In this document: positions 17,747-25,977 of the stretch, piece after piece
Layout of the letters: the number at the start of each line of letters is the position of its first letter
Position numbering within the stretch: the stretch's first letter is position 1
Assembly (NCBI RefSeq): GCF_016901015.1
Contig: NZ_JAFEUP010000002.1
Location: 248,001-312,000, forward strand
Direction of reading: 5' to 3'
From: Zestomonas insulae
Lineage (GTDB): Bacteria; Pseudomonadota; Gammaproteobacteria; Pseudomonadales; Pseudomonadaceae
DNA length: 64,000 nt
Translations under genes and position numbers: made by a program
Notes under the pieces: model-generated
Databases searched by the model: none
The model's input: only the letters and a program-made list of their open reading frames with translations
What the model was told of the DNA's origin: nothing

Positions 17747-18127
17747 TCAGGTATGGATCAGCCGTCCGCCGCCGAACGCCCAGTTTTCCCAGGCGGTTTC
17801 CTTGAAGCAGACCATCACCTGTTCCGGGTCGAAATTGGCCTTGGCCAGCGTGTTCATCAGTTCGTCGAGGAGCTTCTTCTTCACCTTTGCGCTGCGCCCC
17901 ACCGACCAGAGGATCTCGATCAGCACGAAGTCCTCGCCGCGCTCACGCTGCAAGTCGGGATAGCCGGGGTCGACGCGAAAGTCCTCGGCATCGAGCTCCA
18001 GCACGCGCTGGAACTTGTCGGTGAGCGGCACGCCCGAGGACACCAGGGCGGCATGCACGGCGTCGAGGACGGTGGTCTTGAAAGCGGCGGACTTGGGCTT
18101 GCGGACGGTGAGGGTGATCAGTGGCAT
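17747..18127 (-). CDS. Tautomerase family protein
   Basis: A 126-residue tautomerase superfamily protein. The start ATG is followed directly by proline (MPLITLTVRK), giving the N-terminal Pro that acts as catalytic base after Met removal. The body (RVDPGYPDLQRERGEDFVLIEILWSVGRSAKVKKKLLDEL) matches the longer tautomerase_2-like group, which forms trimers. The substrate is unknown. It lies 76 bp upstream of the flavoprotein gene on the same strand. Confidence 0.85.
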   Translation of the reverse strand: MPLITLTVRKPKSAAFKTTVLDAVHAALVSSGVPLTDKFQRVLELDAEDFRVDPGYPDLQRERGEDFVLIEILWSVGRSAKVKKKLLDELMNTLAKANFDPEQVMVCFKETAWENWAFGGGRLIHT

Positions 18128-18290
18128 GGGAGCTCCGCGGGTGCTTAGCGTTGGACTGGAAAGATCAGCCTAGCCAGTCGGCGCCGGTTGCGGATGTTCT
18201 ATGCCTCGGTCAGCCAGGCACTTGCGTTTCGTCGCTACGGTTACTCGCGATACCATTTGCCGAATTTATCGTTTTGGTCGCCCAGCTTTT

Positions 18291-19034
18291 ATGTCCACTA
18301 ATGCTTTATATACCGATCTATCCGGCTATTACGATTTGATGTGCGCCGACATCGACTATCAGGCGCAAAGCAATAGTGTGCGCAGACTTCATCAGCTCTT
18401 TGGTAGTGCAGGCAAGGATCATCTGGATTTGGCCTGTGGCACCGGGCCGCATGTTCGGCACTTTATCGACTTTGGTTACCACAGCCGCGGGCTGGACATT
18501 AATCAGCCGATGCTGGACATGGCCCAATTGCGTTGCCCTGAAGCGCAGTTCAGCCTGCAGGATATGTGCGCGTTCCAAGTGGCCGAGCCGCTCGATCTGA
18601 TCACCTGTTTCCTGTATTCCATCCATTACAGCGGTGCAATTGACCGGTTGAAAGCCTGTATTGCCAGCGTGCACCACGCCCTCAGAGACAATGGCGTGTT
18701 CTGCTTCAATGCGGTGGATAAAAACCAGATAGATAACAATTCATTCGCGCGACATACCGTGGAACATGACGGTAGTCAGTTTGCCTTCAGTTCTGGCTGG
18801 AACTATTGCGGGCATGGCGATAAACAGTCGCTGAGACTGAGCATCGAGAAAATCACACAGGGTGTTAAACAGTCATGGGAAGATGAACATCCCATGGTGG
18901 CTGTCGATTTTATTGAGTTGCAAGCGTTGTTGCAGCCGTACTTCGAAGTGCATGTTTTTGAACATGACTACGAAAAGATCGTGCCGTGGAATGGCTTGTC
19001 GGGGAACGGCCTGTTCGTCTGTGTGAAGAACTAA
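18291..19034 (+). CDS. Class I SAM-dependent methyltransferase, atypical composition
   Basis: Cytoplasmic methyltransferase of 247 residues. SAM motif I is LDLACGTGPH (about 45-54), then GLDINQPML, with the post-motif ITCFLYSIHY where the catalytic region sits. It resembles small-molecule methyltransferases; the substrate is unknown. The gene is clearly richer in A and T than its neighbours (for example the AAAAACCAGATAGATAACAA run near 18721), which suggests recent horizontal gain. ATG 18291 is chosen because the conserved fold starts there (ALYTDLSGYYDLM); no good ribosome-binding site is seen. Confidence 0.82.
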   Translation: MSTNALYTDLSGYYDLMCADIDYQAQSNSVRRLHQLFGSAGKDHLDLACGTGPHVRHFIDFGYHSRGLDINQPMLDMAQLRCPEAQFSLQDMCAFQVAEPLDLITCFLYSIHYSGAIDRLKACIASVHHALRDNGVFCFNAVDKNQIDNNSFARHTVEHDGSQFAFSSGWNYCGHGDKQSLRLSIEKITQGVKQSWEDEHPMVAVDFIELQALLQPYFEVHVFEHDYEKIVPWNGLSGNGLFVCVKN

Positions 19035-19040
19035 ATCGAC

Positions 19041-19066
19041 CAGGCCGCCGAGTCTGGGTGGCGGCC
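19041..19066. terminator. Possible bidirectional terminator hairpin
   Basis: AGGCCGCC and GGCGGCCT form an 8-bp stem with a ten-base loop in the 54-bp gap between the convergent methyltransferase and metR genes. T-tracts are short, so termination is only plausible. Confidence 0.4.
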
Positions 19067-19088
19067 TTCATGTTGAGCGGGACCGTGG

Positions 19089-20009
19089 TCAGCCTCGCGC
19101 CGCACTGACCCCTTCCAGGGTGGCGAACGAGGTGTCCTTGGCGGTCAGCAGAAAGTCGCGCATGAACGGCGCGTCGAGCATGTCGGCGCGAATGCCGGCG
19201 TAGAGCGTGGCGAACAAACCCTTGTCGCCGAGCCGCTTGGCCGTCACATAGCCGCGCGCGCTGTACTCGTGCATCGCCCAGTTGGGCAGGCCGCAGACGC
19301 CACGGCCGCTGGCCACCAACTGCATCATCATCACCGTCAGCTCCGAGGTGCGCACCTGCGCGGGCTCGACATCGGCCGGCTCGAGGAAACGGGTGAAGAT
19401 GTCCAGGCGGTCGCGTTCCACCGGGTAGGTGATCAGCGTTTCGCCGGCCAGGTCGTCCGGTACGACATACGGCTTGTTGGCCAGCGGGTGCTGGTTGGCC
19501 ACGGCGAGCTGCGCCTCGTAGGTGAACAACGGCACGTAGGTGATACCGGGCAGGTCGACCGGGTCGGAGGTCACCACCAGGTCGAGGTCGCCGCGCGCCA
19601 GGGCCGGCAGCGGGGCGAAGGAGAAGCCCGAGGCGAGGTCCAGCTCGACTTCCGGCCAGGCGTCGCGGAACTGGTCGATGGTCGGCATCAGCCACTGGAA
19701 GCAGCTGTGGCATTCGATGGCCATGTGCAATCGCCCGGCGGTGCCGCCGGCCAGGCGCGCCATGTCGCGTTCCGCGGTGCGCAGTTGCGGCAGCAGGCTG
19801 TCGGCCAGTTGCAGCAGGCGCAGGCCGGCGCTGGTGAAGCGCACCGGCTTGGTCTTGCGCACGAACAGCGGCAGGCCGAGACGCTCCTCCAGTTCCTTGA
19901 ACTGGTGGGAGAGGGCGGACTGGGTGAGGTGCAGGCGCTCGGCAGCTTCCACCAGGCTGTCGGCCTCGCGCAGGGCGTGCAGGGTTTTCAGGTGGCGGAT
20001 TTCCAACAT
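19089..20009 (-). CDS. metR: LysR family regulator of methionine genes
   Basis: LysR-type activator, 306 residues, that uses homocysteine as co-effector to switch on metE in enterobacteria. The N-terminal winged helix (MLEIRHLKTLHALREADSL; LTQSALSHQFKELEERLG) and the effector domain (FQWLMPTIDQFRDAWPEVELDL) closely follow MetR. It is divergent from metE, the classic arrangement. The gap contains a 23-bp perfect inverted repeat (20044-20103). I do not see a clean TGAA-N5-TTCA MetR box by eye. Confidence 0.92.
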   Translation of the reverse strand: MLEIRHLKTLHALREADSLVEAAERLHLTQSALSHQFKELEERLGLPLFVRKTKPVRFTSAGLRLLQLADSLLPQLRTAERDMARLAGGTAGRLHMAIECHSCFQWLMPTIDQFRDAWPEVELDLASGFSFAPLPALARGDLDLVVTSDPVDLPGITYVPLFTYEAQLAVANQHPLANKPYVVPDDLAGETLITYPVERDRLDIFTRFLEPADVEPAQVRTSELTVMMMQLVASGRGVCGLPNWAMHEYSARGYVTAKRLGDKGLFATLYAGIRADMLDAPFMRDFLLTAKDTSFATLEGVSAARG

Positions 20010-20043
20010 GGCGGCCTCGGAATACGTGGGACATGCCCGCTTT

Positions 20044-20103
20044 GTAGGAGCGAATTCATTCGCGATTTGCGCGGTTGCCCATCGCGAATGAATTCGCTCC
20101 TAC
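20044..20103. repeat. REP inverted repeat in the metR-metE gap
   Basis: Two perfect 23-bp arms (20044-20066 and 20081-20103), starting GTAGGAGCGAATTCATT and ending AATGAATTCGCTCCTAC, are separated by 14 bases. The same 23-mer occurs again alone at 22491-22513, on the other side of metE, and a 13-base piece lies at 5588. This is a Pseudomonas REP doublet, likely dispersed by a RAYT-type transposase located elsewhere. Confidence 0.85.
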
Positions 20104-20200
20104 GTGAGCGGTTCTGATGATCAACAAGAATATGTTGAGTTTGTCTCATGCTGGCGCGGGTGTCGAGAATGGCGCTTATCGACAGACAAGGAGATCGACC

Positions 20201-22483
20201 ATGGCACTCGCACACAACCTCGGCTTTCCGCGCATCGGTCGCGACCGCGAGTTGAAGAAGGCGCTGGAAGCCTATTGGAAGGGCAGCCTCGACGAGGCCG
20301 GGCTGCGTGCGGTTGGCCGCGAGCTGCGTGCCGCGCATTGGCAGCTGCAGAAGGACGCCGGCATCGAGCTGCTGCCGGTCGGCGATTTCGCCTGGTACGA
20401 CCAGGTGCTCACCCACTCGCTGACCTTCGGCGTGATCCCCGAGCGCTTCCGTCCGCACAGCGGCAAGCCGAGCCTCGACACCCTGTTCGGCATGGCGCGC
20501 GGCGTGACGCAGAGTTGCTGTGGCGGCGCGCATGCCCAGGAGATGACCAAGTGGTTCGACACCAACTACCACTACCTGGTCCCCGAATTCAGTGCCGACC
20601 AGCGTTTCCAGCTGAGCTGGGAACAGCTGTTCGAGGAAGTCGCCGAAGCTCGCGCGCTCGGCCACCGGGTCAAGCCGGTGCTGATCGGCCCGCTGACCTA
20701 CCTGTGGCTGGGCAAGGCCAAGGGCGACGCGTTCGACAAGCTCGAGCTGCTCGAACGCCTGCTGCCGCTGTATGGCGAAATCCTTGGGCGCCTGGCCGCG
20801 CAGGGCGTCGAGTGGGTGCAGATCGACGAACCAATCCTCGCCCTCGACCTGCCGCAGGCTTGGAAGAATGCCTTCGAGCGCGCCTATCACCTGCTCCAGC
20901 ACGCGCCGCTGAAGAAGCTGGTGGCCAGCTACTTCGGCGGCCTTGAAGACAACCTCGGCCTGGCCGTCGGCCTGCCGGTGGACGGCCTGCACATCGACCT
21001 GGTGCGCGCGCCGGAGCAGTTGGCGATCGTCCTCGACCTCCTGCCCAGCTACAAGGTGCTGTCGCTCGGCGTGGTCAACGGCCGCAACGTCTGGCGCTGC
21101 GACCTCGACCAGGCGCTGGCGCAGCTGCGTGAGGCCGAGCAGCGCTTCGGCAACAACCTGTGGGTGGCACCGTCCTGCTCTTTGCTGCACAGCCCGGTCG
21201 ACCTCGAGCGCGAAGACCAACTGGATGCCGAGCTGCACAGCTGGCTGGCATTCGCCAAGCAGAAGTGTGGGGAAGTCGCGACCCTGGGCGCCGCCCTGAA
21301 CGCGCCGGGCAGCGTCGATGCCGCCTTGGCCGCGAGCCGCGCCGTGCAGGCAAGCCGGGCCGGTTCGCCACGCATCCACAAGCCGGCGGTGCAGACGCGC
21401 CTGGCGGCGGTCAGCCCGCAGCACAGCCGGCGCCAGTCGCCGTTCGCCCAGCGCATCGAACAGCAGCGCGCACGGTTGAATCTGCCGGCGTTCCCCACCA
21501 CCACCATCGGCTCGTTCCCGCAGACCGCGGCGATCCGCCTGGCCCGGCAGTCCTTCAAGCAGGGCAAGCTGTCGACGGCCGAGTACACCGAGGCGATGCA
21601 CGCCGAGATTCGCCACGCCGTGGAAGTGCAGGAGCGCCTCGGCCTGGACGTGCTGGTGCACGGCGAGGCCGAGCGCAACGACATGGTCGAGTACTTCGCC
21701 GAGCAGCTCGACGGCTACCTGTTCACCCGCTTCGGCTGGGTGCAGAGCTACGGCTCGCGCTGCGTGAAGCCGGCGGTGATCTACGGCGATCTGAGCCGCC
21801 CGCAGGCGATGACCGTGGACTGGATCGCCTACGCGCAGCGCCTTACCGACAAGGTGATGAAGGGCATGCTGACCGGCCCGGTGACCATGCTGATGTGGTC
21901 GTTCCCGCGTGAGGACGTGTCCCGCGAGGTGCAGGCGCGCCAGCTGGCCCTGGCAATTCGCGACGAGGTGGTCGACCTGGAGGCGGCCGGCATCAAGATT
22001 GTGCAGATCGACGAGGCAGCGTTCCGCGAGGGCCTGCCGCTGCGCCGCGCCCACTGGCAGGCGTACCTGAACTGGGCCACCGAGGCGTTCCGCCTGTGCG
22101 CCAGCGGCGTGCGCGACGAGACGCAGATCCACACCCACATGTGCTACAGCGAGTTCAACGACGTGATCGAGTCGATCGCGGCGATGGACGCCGACGTCAT
22201 CACCATCGAGACCTCGCGCTCGGACATGGAGTTGCTCGACGCCTTCGAGGCCTTCGAGTACCCCAACGAGATCGGCCCGGGCGTCTACGACATCCACTCG
22301 CCACGGGTGCCGGACACTGCCGAGATGGTCGGCCTGCTGAGCAAGGCGGCGCGGCGCATTCCCGCCGAGCGGTTGTGGATCAACCCCGACTGCGGCCTGA
22401 AGACCCGTGGCTGGGCAGAGACCGAGGCGGCGCTGGTGAACATGGTGGCGGCGGCGCGACAGCTGCGCGCGCAGTTGGCCTGA
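20201..22483 (+). CDS. metE: Cobalamin-independent methionine synthase
   Basis: 5-methyltetrahydropteroyltriglutamate-homocysteine methyltransferase, 760 residues, the last step of methionine synthesis without vitamin B12. The N-terminal barrel begins with [22 protein letters not shown]. The C-terminal catalytic barrel starts near [12 protein letters not shown] and holds the zinc ligands in [11 protein letters not shown] (His and Cys), a downstream Glu and NPDCGLKTR (Cys). Length matches E. coli MetE (753). The ATG at 20201 is preceded by AAGGAGA; a longer in-frame start has no such signal. No cobalamin riboswitch is seen upstream, so control is probably by divergent MetR. Confidence 0.96.
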   Translation: MALAHNLGFPRIGRDRELKKALEAYWKGSLDEAGLRAVGRELRAAHWQLQKDAGIELLPVGDFAWYDQVLTHSLTFGVIPERFRPHSGKPSLDTLFGMARGVTQSCCGGAHAQEMTKWFDTNYHYLVPEFSADQRFQLSWEQLFEEVAEARALGHRVKPVLIGPLTYLWLGKAKGDAFDKLELLERLLPLYGEILGRLAAQGVEWVQIDEPILALDLPQAWKNAFERAYHLLQHAPLKKLVASYFGGLEDNLGLAVGLPVDGLHIDLVRAPEQLAIVLDLLPSYKVLSLGVVNGRNVWRCDLDQALAQLREAEQRFGNNLWVAPSCSLLHSPVDLEREDQLDAELHSWLAFAKQKCGEVATLGAALNAPGSVDAALAASRAVQASRAGSPRIHKPAVQTRLAAVSPQHSRRQSPFAQRIEQQRARLNLPAFPTTTIGSFPQTAAIRLARQSFKQGKLSTAEYTEAMHAEIRHAVEVQERLGLDVLVHGEAERNDMVEYFAEQLDGYLFTRFGWVQSYGSRCVKPAVIYGDLSRPQAMTVDWIAYAQRLTDKVMKGMLTGPVTMLMWSFPREDVSREVQARQLALAIRDEVVDLEAAGIKIVQIDEAAFREGLPLRRAHWQAYLNWATEAFRLCASGVRDETQIHTHMCYSEFNDVIESIAAMDADVITIETSRSDMELLDAFEAFEYPNEIGPGVYDIHSPRVPDTAEMVGLLSKAARRIPAERLWINPDCGLKTRGWAETEAALVNMVAAARQLRAQLA

Positions 22484-22490
22484 GCGCCAT

Positions 22491-22513
22491 GTAGGAGCGA
22501 ATTCATTCGCGAT
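22491..22513. repeat. Single REP unit downstream of metE
   Basis: It is identical to the left arm of the REP doublet at 20044 (starts GTAGGAGCGAATTCATT). It begins eight bases after the metE stop codon, so metE is flanked by copies of one repeat family. Confidence 0.8.
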
Positions 22514-22585
22514 GCGATGACGTTTGGCGCTGCCGGGGGTGCGGGTAAATCCGCTCTTACAGCCATCGAGGGATCCTTCGAGCTC

Positions 22586-22663
22586 GTAGGATGGATTGAG
22601 GTGCGCCGCGCTGATACCCATCGCAACGGCTCGATGGGTATCAGCGCGCTCGACCCATCCTAC
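22586..22663. repeat. Long interspersed palindrome, GTAGGATGG type
   Basis: Outer arms GTAGGATGG (22586-22594) and CCATCCTAC (22655-22663) enclose perfect 16-bp inner arms (22608-22623 and 22632-22647, GCGCTGATACCCATCG and its complement). It can form a 78-base cruciform. It is a different family from the GTAGGAGCG repeat. Confidence 0.8.
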
Positions 22664-22687
22664 GGGGCTTTCGCTGTGCCGACGGCC

Positions 22688-22720
22688 CCCTCTCCCTGCG
22701 GGAGAGGGCTGGGGTGAGGG
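22688..22720. repeat. Interspersed palindrome, CCCTCTCCC type
   Basis: CCCTCTCCC (22688-22696) and GGGAGAGGG (22700-22708) form a 9-bp stem, followed by CTGGGGTGAGGG. This repeat pattern is common in Pseudomonas and other GC-rich proteobacteria. Confidence 0.75.
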
Positions 22721-22767
22721 TCAGGCGATTTCGCCCGGCGCATGACCGTTCGGCGCCCTTCATCAAA

Positions 22768-22785
22768 CTGTCACCGAACTGTGGC
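22768..22785 (+). promoter_or_regulatory. Possible Pho box upstream of the secreted hydrolase
   Basis: Two 7-base half-sites, CTGTCAC and CTGTGGC, are separated by four bases (CGAA), which is the PhoB spacing (consensus CTGTCAT-N4-CTGTCAT). It lies 65 bp before the hydrolase start. The second half-site is degenerate and binding is not shown. Confidence 0.35.
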
Positions 22786-22850
22786 AGCGCGCTCGAACGA
22801 ATGTCCGCAAACTCCTGCTCCACTGGGGATTTGCATTCTGGATTCTTGCG

Positions 22851-23840
22851 ATGCGCGTTCTTGTCTTGCTCGCCGCGCTGTTGTGCGGCCTGCCGTCCTT
22901 GGCGGCGAATCGTTGCGACACCGCGGTACCGACCGCCATGGCCGAGGTGGGCGAGGTGCGTCTGGCCTACCAGAGCGTCGGTCGCGTGGCGGACCCGACC
23001 CTGCTGCTGGTGATGGGCATCGGTGGCCAGCTGATCGACTGGCCCGACGAAGTGGTGCAGGCGCTCTGCGCGCAGGGCTTTCGAGTGATCCGTTTCGACA
23101 ACCGCGACGCCGGCCTGTCCACCTGGGTGGGCCAGGCGCCGAGCGCCAACCTGACCTACCAGGCCCTGCGCTACCGCCTCGGCCTCGAGGTCAGCGCGCC
23201 CTATGGCCTGCGCGACATGGCCGGCGATGCGCTGGGGCTGATGGATCGCCTCGGCATTCAACGTTTCCACGTACTTGGCGCCAGCATGGGCGGGATGATC
23301 GCCCAGCACCTGGCCGATCTCGCGCCGCAGCGGGTCAGCAGCCTGACCCTGGTGATGACCAGCTCCGGCGCCCAGGGCCTGCCGGCGCCGAGTCCCGCGT
23401 TGCTGGCGTTACTGACCCGCCGTGAAGCGGACAGTCGCGCGCAGGCCATCGAGCAGCAGGCCGACCTGCTCGCCGCACTGGGCAGCCCGGCGGTGGCCGA
23501 CGATCGTCGCGAGCTGCTGGCCCAGGCCCGCAGCGCCTACGACCGCGCGTTCAACCCGGAGGGCGTGCAGCGCCAGTTGCTCGCCATCCTCGCCGAACCC
23601 AGCCGCGTGGCCCTGCTCGAACGCCTGCAGGTGCCGACCCTGGTGGTGCACGGCACCGCTGATCCGCTGTTGCCGGTGATGCACGGCGTGCATGTCGCCG
23701 CGCACATCAAGGGCAGCCAGCTGCGCCTGATTCCCGGCCTGGCGCATCGCTTCCAGGCGGCGTTCAAGGCGCCGCTGCTCGGGGCGGTGCTGCCCTATCT
23801 GGCCGCCCATCGCCACCCGGTCGGGCTGGCCACCCTGTAA
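22851..23840 (+). CDS. Secreted alpha/beta hydrolase
   Basis: A 329-residue alpha/beta-fold hydrolase with a signal peptide (about 1-20, MRVLVLLAALLCGLPSLAA), hence probably periplasmic or secreted. The oxyanion segment is VMGIGGQLIDWPDE, the nucleophile elbow GASMGG has Ser145, and the acid/His are probably HGTADPLLP and GLAHRF. It resembles hydrolases of the 3-oxoadipate enol-lactonase/lipase-esterase type. Substrate unknown. A degenerate Pho box upstream hints at phosphate control. It is a single-gene unit between repeats and the qor cluster. Confidence 0.85.
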   Translation: MRVLVLLAALLCGLPSLAANRCDTAVPTAMAEVGEVRLAYQSVGRVADPTLLLVMGIGGQLIDWPDEVVQALCAQGFRVIRFDNRDAGLSTWVGQAPSANLTYQALRYRLGLEVSAPYGLRDMAGDALGLMDRLGIQRFHVLGASMGGMIAQHLADLAPQRVSSLTLVMTSSGAQGLPAPSPALLALLTRREADSRAQAIEQQADLLAALGSPAVADDRRELLAQARSAYDRAFNPEGVQRQLLAILAEPSRVALLERLQVPTLVVHGTADPLLPVMHGVHVAAHIKGSQLRLIPGLAHRFQAAFKAPLLGAVLPYLAAHRHPVGLATL

Positions 23841-23938
23841 GCCACGCGCGGCCGCTCCCGCTCGGCCGCGCCACCCTCTGCGCGCCATCCTCCGCGCCTC
23901 TGAACGGTCCGCCCGTGCTTCCGAGCGGCGCCGCGTCT

Positions 23939-23998
23939 GTCATGAAATGAAAAGCCACTGTCGCGTGATGTGAAGCGGGCCTGCCTGGGCCTGCTTAC
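23939..23998 (+). promoter_or_regulatory. Shared 60-bp module, copy A (upstream of qor)
   Basis: This 60-bp block aligns without gaps to blocks at 36034 and 39721. Invariant parts are GTCA at positions 1-4, AAATGAAAA at 7-15, CTG at 20-22 with C at 24, GAAGCG at 34-39 and TTAC at 57-60. It ends 55 bp before the qor start codon, a suitable place for an operator or promoter. By hand about 32 of 60 positions are identical in all three. The binding protein is unknown. Confidence 0.7.
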
Positions 23999-24053
23999 AG
24001 TCAAATCCACGGGCCTTCGCGCCACGAACCAGCATGCACAGTGGAGATAAGAC

Positions 24054-25034
24054 ATGGCCAAAGCCGTACGCTTCTACGAAACCGGGGGCCCCGAAGTCCT
24101 TCGTTATGAGGACATCGAGGTTGGCGATCCCGGCCCAGGCGAAGTGCGTCTTCGTCATGTGGCGGTCGGGTTGAACTACGCCGACACCTATTTCCGTAAC
24201 GGCACCTACGCGATTCCACTGCCCAACGGCATGGGCGTCGAGGCGGCCGGCGTCGTCCAGGCGGTCGGCGAGGGCGTGACCAACGTGGCGGTCGGCGATC
24301 GCGTCACCTACACCGGTTTTCTCAACACCCTCGGCGCCTACAGCACCGAACGCCTGATCCCGGCCGCGCCGCTGATCAAGCTGCCGGACACCATCGCCTT
24401 CGAGACCGCCGCGGCGATGACCATGCGCGGCCTGACCTCGTCGTACCTGATGCGCCGCATCTATGACTTCAAGGCCGGCGACAGCATCCTCCTGCACGCC
24501 GCTGCCGGTGGCGTCGGCCTGATCGTTGCGCAGTGGGCCAAGCTGCTCGGCCTCAACGTGATCGGCACGGTGTCCAGCGACGCCAAGGCCGAGATCGCCC
24601 GTGCCCACGGTTGCGACCACACCATCAACTACAGCCACGAAGACGTCGCCAAGCGGGTGCGCGAGCTGACCGACGGCGTCGGCGTCAATGTGGTGTTCGA
24701 CAGCGTCGGCAAGAGCACCTTCGCCGGCTCGCTCGACTCGCTCAAGCGCCGCGGCCTGATGGTCTGCGTCGGCACCGCGTCGGGGCCGATCCCGCCGTTC
24801 GATCCGGTGCTGCTGGCGATGAAGGGCTCGCTGTTCCTCACCCGTCCGGCGCTGGCCGACTACATCGCCGACCCGGCCGAGAAGGCCGCGCTGGCCGGCG
24901 AGCTGTTCGACCACGTCGGCAGCGGGCGGATCAAGATCGAGATCAACCAGCACTACGCGCTGCAGGACGCCGTGCAGGCGCACCGCGACCTGGAGTCGCG
25001 CAAGACCACCGGCTCGTCGATCTTCGTCATCTGA
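24054..25034 (+). CDS. NADPH:quinone oxidoreductase, zinc-independent MDR family
   Basis: Cytoplasmic oxidoreductase of 326 residues. The N-terminal GroES-like domain (YADTYFRNGTY, GVEAAGVVQAVGEGV) precedes a Rossmann NADPH site (LLHAAAGGVGLIVAQWAKLLG, near 150). No structural or catalytic zinc cysteines are visible, as in QorA. It would reduce quinones or conjugated enones by one or two electrons. GGAGATAAG precedes the ATG. It opens a cluster with a TauD-type dioxygenase 13 bp downstream and then BKACE, and the shared 60-bp module lies upstream, so it is likely part of an inducible catabolic unit rather than housekeeping. Confidence 0.9.
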   Translation: MAKAVRFYETGGPEVLRYEDIEVGDPGPGEVRLRHVAVGLNYADTYFRNGTYAIPLPNGMGVEAAGVVQAVGEGVTNVAVGDRVTYTGFLNTLGAYSTERLIPAAPLIKLPDTIAFETAAAMTMRGLTSSYLMRRIYDFKAGDSILLHAAAGGVGLIVAQWAKLLGLNVIGTVSSDAKAEIARAHGCDHTINYSHEDVAKRVRELTDGVGVNVVFDSVGKSTFAGSLDSLKRRGLMVCVGTASGPIPPFDPVLLAMKGSLFLTRPALADYIADPAEKAALAGELFDHVGSGRIKIEINQHYALQDAVQAHRDLESRKTTGSSIFVI

Positions 25035-25047
25035 GGAGGTAGCAGTC

Positions 25048-25896
25048 ATGCAAGTCGAACAACTGAGCTGCGCCATCGGTGCCGAACTGGTCGGCGTCAA
25101 CCTCGCCGACGCCATCCACGACGATGGCCTGTTCGCCGAGATCCGCGCCCAGCTGCTCAAGCACCGTGTGCTGTTCCTGCGCGAACAGAATTTCAGCCGC
25201 GCCGAGCATGTCGCCTTCGCGCGCCGCTTCGGCGAGCTGGAAGACCATCCGGTGGCCGGTAGCGATCCGGAGCATCCGGGCCTGGTGCGCATCTACAAGA
25301 GTCCCGAGCAGCCGGCCGATCGCTACGAGAACGCCTGGCACACCGACGCCACCTGGCGCGACGCGCCGCCGCTGGGTTGCGTGCTGCGCTGCATCGAGTG
25401 CCCGCCGGTGGGCGGCGACACCATGTGGGCGAACATGGCGCTGGCCTACGAGAAGCTGCCGGACGACATCAAGGTCAAGCTCGAGGGCCTGCGCGCCCGG
25501 CACAGCATCGAAGCCAGCTTCGGCGCGGCGATGCCGATCGAGAAGCGCCTGGCGCTGAAAGCCATGTACCCGGATGCCGAGCACCCGGTGGTGCGCACCC
25601 ACCCGGAAACCGGCGAGAAGGTGCTGTTCGTCAACGCCTTCACCACCCACTTCAGCAACTACCACACCCCGGAGCGGGTGCGTTTCGGCCAGGACGCCAA
25701 CCCCGGTGCGGCGGACCTGCTGCGCTACCTGATCAGCCAGGCGTACATCCCCGAGTACCAGGTGCGCTGGCGCTGGAAACCCAACAGCGTGGCGATCTGG
25801 GACAACCGCAGTACCCAGCACTACGCGGTCATGGATTACCCGGCGTGCCATCGCAAGATGGAGCGCGCCGGGATCATTGGCGACAAGACTTTCTGA
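25048..25896 (+). CDS. TauD/TfdA family alpha-ketoglutarate dioxygenase
   Basis: Cytoplasmic Fe(II)/2-oxoglutarate-dependent dioxygenase, 282 residues. The iron triad is His98-x-Asp100 (AWHTDATW) plus the distal His in IWDNRSTQHYAVMDY; the Arg following, in CHRKMERAG, should bind 2-oxoglutarate. Relatives hydroxylate taurine (releasing sulfite), 2,4-D, alkyl sulfates or carnitine precursors; the substrate is not predictable from these residues. A strong ribosome-binding site (GAGGAGGT) lies in the 13-bp gap after qor. The neighbours BKACE and CoA-transferase suggest it helps turn a substrate into a beta-keto acid. Confidence 0.88.
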   Translation: MQVEQLSCAIGAELVGVNLADAIHDDGLFAEIRAQLLKHRVLFLREQNFSRAEHVAFARRFGELEDHPVAGSDPEHPGLVRIYKSPEQPADRYENAWHTDATWRDAPPLGCVLRCIECPPVGGDTMWANMALAYEKLPDDIKVKLEGLRARHSIEASFGAAMPIEKRLALKAMYPDAEHPVVRTHPETGEKVLFVNAFTTHFSNYHTPERVRFGQDANPGAADLLRYLISQAYIPEYQVRWRWKPNSVAIWDNRSTQHYAVMDYPACHRKMERAGIIGDKTF

Positions 25897-25977
25897 TCGC
25901 CCCCGTTTTGCTCGGGTCGGTTCCTCCCGTTCCGGCTCGGGCAGCTTTTACAAGACCAGACTAAAGGACCCCCGACC

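Larger units (their letters stand above)
22484..22850. other. 367-bp intergenic cluster of three repeat families
   Basis: The metE-hydrolase gap has no gene. It contains one copy of the 23-bp REP (22491-22513), a long GTAGGATGG-type palindrome (22586-22663), a CCCTCTCCC-type palindrome (22688-22720) and, near the hydrolase start, a possible Pho box (22768-22785). Each repeat is listed separately. Confidence 0.75.

Noticed and set aside
20010..20200. Cobalamin riboswitch upstream of metE
   Set aside because: The gap is short and filled by a REP doublet; no B12-box-like segment is seen, and divergent metR explains the control.
19988..22621. An 877-codon minus-strand frame over metE
   Set aside because: Antisense shadow of metE; no recognisable domain, and it would run through the REP repeats.
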